NCBI GenBank assembly: GCA_963798775.1
Contig: CAWCUK010000003.1
Coordinates: 248,001-312,000 of the forward strand
Length of the DNA stretch: 64,000 nt
Reading direction: 5' to 3'
Source of the DNA: CAWCUK01 sp963798775
GTDB taxonomy: Bacteria > Bacteroidota > Ignavibacteria > Ignavibacteriales > Ignavibacteriaceae
The notes beneath the pieces were generated by a model. It saw only the letters and a program-made list of their open reading frames with translations. It did not search any database and was not told where the DNA came from. A program made the translations under genes and the position numbers. Positions 63,230 to 64,000 of the stretch are shown here, piece by piece (the first letter of the stretch is position 1; each line of letters begins with the position of its first letter).

Positions 63230-64000
63230 ATGTTAAAGGGGATGATAAACAACTTCTCAATTAAAATTAAAATCATGTTCCTTCTCGGAATAATATTTTC
63301 GCTTTTGGGCGTTTATTCTGTTTTCCAGTATCTCGAAATTCAAGCGCTGAATGAAGAAACAGATTCAAAAAATATTGACCTTTCTTTTTTAGAAGCGAGA
63401 AAAGGAGAAAAAGATTTTCTTGCCGGCAAAAATTTAAATGACGCGGAAAAAGTTAATTCGACTATAAATAAGTTAGATTCACTTCTTCAGCCGTATCTGC
63501 GAGAAGAAACTGCAATAAAAATAAATGAGGCGGTAGGAAGTTATAAATCAATTTTTGATGATCTTGTTATACTAATAAAAGAACGCGGCATTGATGAAAA
63601 TTCGGGTGCCGAAGGGAAACTTAGAGAAAGCATCCACAATCTTGAATCATTAATAAATGAGGATTCAGATAAAAATGTACTTGTGAAAATGCTGATGGCG
63701 CGCAGGCATGAAAAAGATTTCTTTTTACGAGAAGACGCTAAATATATTTCTGAATTAAAAGAATCAGTTGCCTCTTTAAAATTGAAAGCGCAAAATTTAA
63801 ATATTTCCGCACAAGAAAAAACTCGTATTTCCAATCTCATAGATGATTATGTTAGAAATTTTGAAATAGCTTCTAAATGTATTTTTGATGTAAAAAAAAC
63901 AAACGCTTCGCTAAATAAACAAGCCGCGGAAATAGAATCTTTAATCGATAAAATGTTTGAAGCTAAACAGGAAGCGGCTTCGGACGCGTATAAAATAAAA
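63230..64000 (+). CDS. Methyl-accepting chemotaxis-type receptor, N-terminal part (cut by window)
   Basis: The frame is open for 257 codons to the window end. A membrane helix (about 13-32, IMFLLGIIFSLLGVYSVF) is followed by a long helical periplasmic region. Two related stretches, LEARKGEKDFLAG and MARRHEKDFFLR, are the hallmarks of the two modules of the helical bimodular (HBM) sensor domain. HBM domains occur in chemoreceptors and some kinases, so the missing part should be HAMP plus a signalling or kinase domain. GAGG lies about 8 bp before the ATG. Chemoreceptor is the likelier identity given the similar gene at 58189. Confidence 0.85.
   Translation, partial: MLKGMINNFSIKIKIMFLLGIIFSLLGVYSVFQYLEIQALNEETDSKNIDLSFLEARKGEKDFLAGKNLNDAEKVNSTINKLDSLLQPYLREETAIKINEAVGSYKSIFDDLVILIKERGIDENSGAEGKLRESIHNLESLINEDSDKNVLVKMLMARRHEKDFFLREDAKYISELKESVASLKLKAQNLNISAQEKTRISNLIDDYVRNFEIASKCIFDVKKTNASLNKQAAEIESLIDKMFEAKQEAASDAYKIK

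Noticed and set aside
1..64000. tRNA, rRNA, CRISPR arrays, insertion sequences and prophage genes
   Set aside because: No cloverleaf, spaced repeat array, transposase or phage-like reading frame was seen by eye; a covariance-model scan was not possible here.

Overview
The window looks like a low-GC chromosome segment from a Bacteroidetes/Chlorobi-group bacterium, most likely of the Ignavibacteria. The inference rests on at least four large secreted proteins ending in a type IX secretion (T9SS) sorting domain with the core NYPNPFNP, a SusC-like TonB receptor without a SusD, a PorV-like protein, and AT-rich spacers. No rRNA, tRNA, CRISPR array or insertion sequence was seen.

Region A (1-32482) is a beta-glucan utilisation locus. 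On the minus strand lie a GH3 beta-glucosidase with a PA14 insert (cut by the window edge), a GH5 glucanase, a lipoprotein GH3, a ROK sugar kinase and a FucP/GluP-type sugar importer. Divergent from these is a regulatory trio: an extracytoplasmic sugar-binding protein with no ABC permease beside it, a membrane histidine kinase, and an NtrC-type sigma-54 activator. Then come a GH5-CBM6 enzyme, a sodium:sugar symporter, a CBM9-like surface protein, a TonB receptor, a very large surface protein (split by a frameshift), a PorV-like protein, a circularly permuted GH16 lichenase-type enzyme with malectin and T9SS domains, a GH3, a GH16 laminarinase-type lipoprotein and a CotH-like protein. The implied order is: cleavage of beta-1,3 or mixed-linkage glucan outside, TonB uptake, periplasmic GH3 hydrolysis, import by two sugar carriers, and phosphorylation by the ROK kinase. 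Two promoter regions just downstream of the sigma-54 activator share a palindrome TGATAA-N7-TTATCA followed by a -24/-12-like element. These are candidate enhancer and promoter sites for the trio.

Region B (32603-48647) is mixed housekeeping and stress content: an unknown acidic protein, a membrane-anchored AraC regulator, beta-barrel proteins, an SDR protein lacking the catalytic Tyr, a TolC-MFP-RND efflux set (TolC frameshifted), thioredoxin reductase with an atypical thioredoxin, topoisomerase IB, a cytochrome c, a small response regulator, and cysE-cysK.

Region C (48797-64000) is a dense signalling island: five histidine kinases (one with a complete LOV photoreceptor motif), a LytTR response regulator followed by three direct repeats of 21-bp period that match the LytTR box, other receivers, and two methyl-accepting chemotaxis proteins (the last cut by the window edge). 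A 26-codon leader ORF overlaps the start of one kinase.
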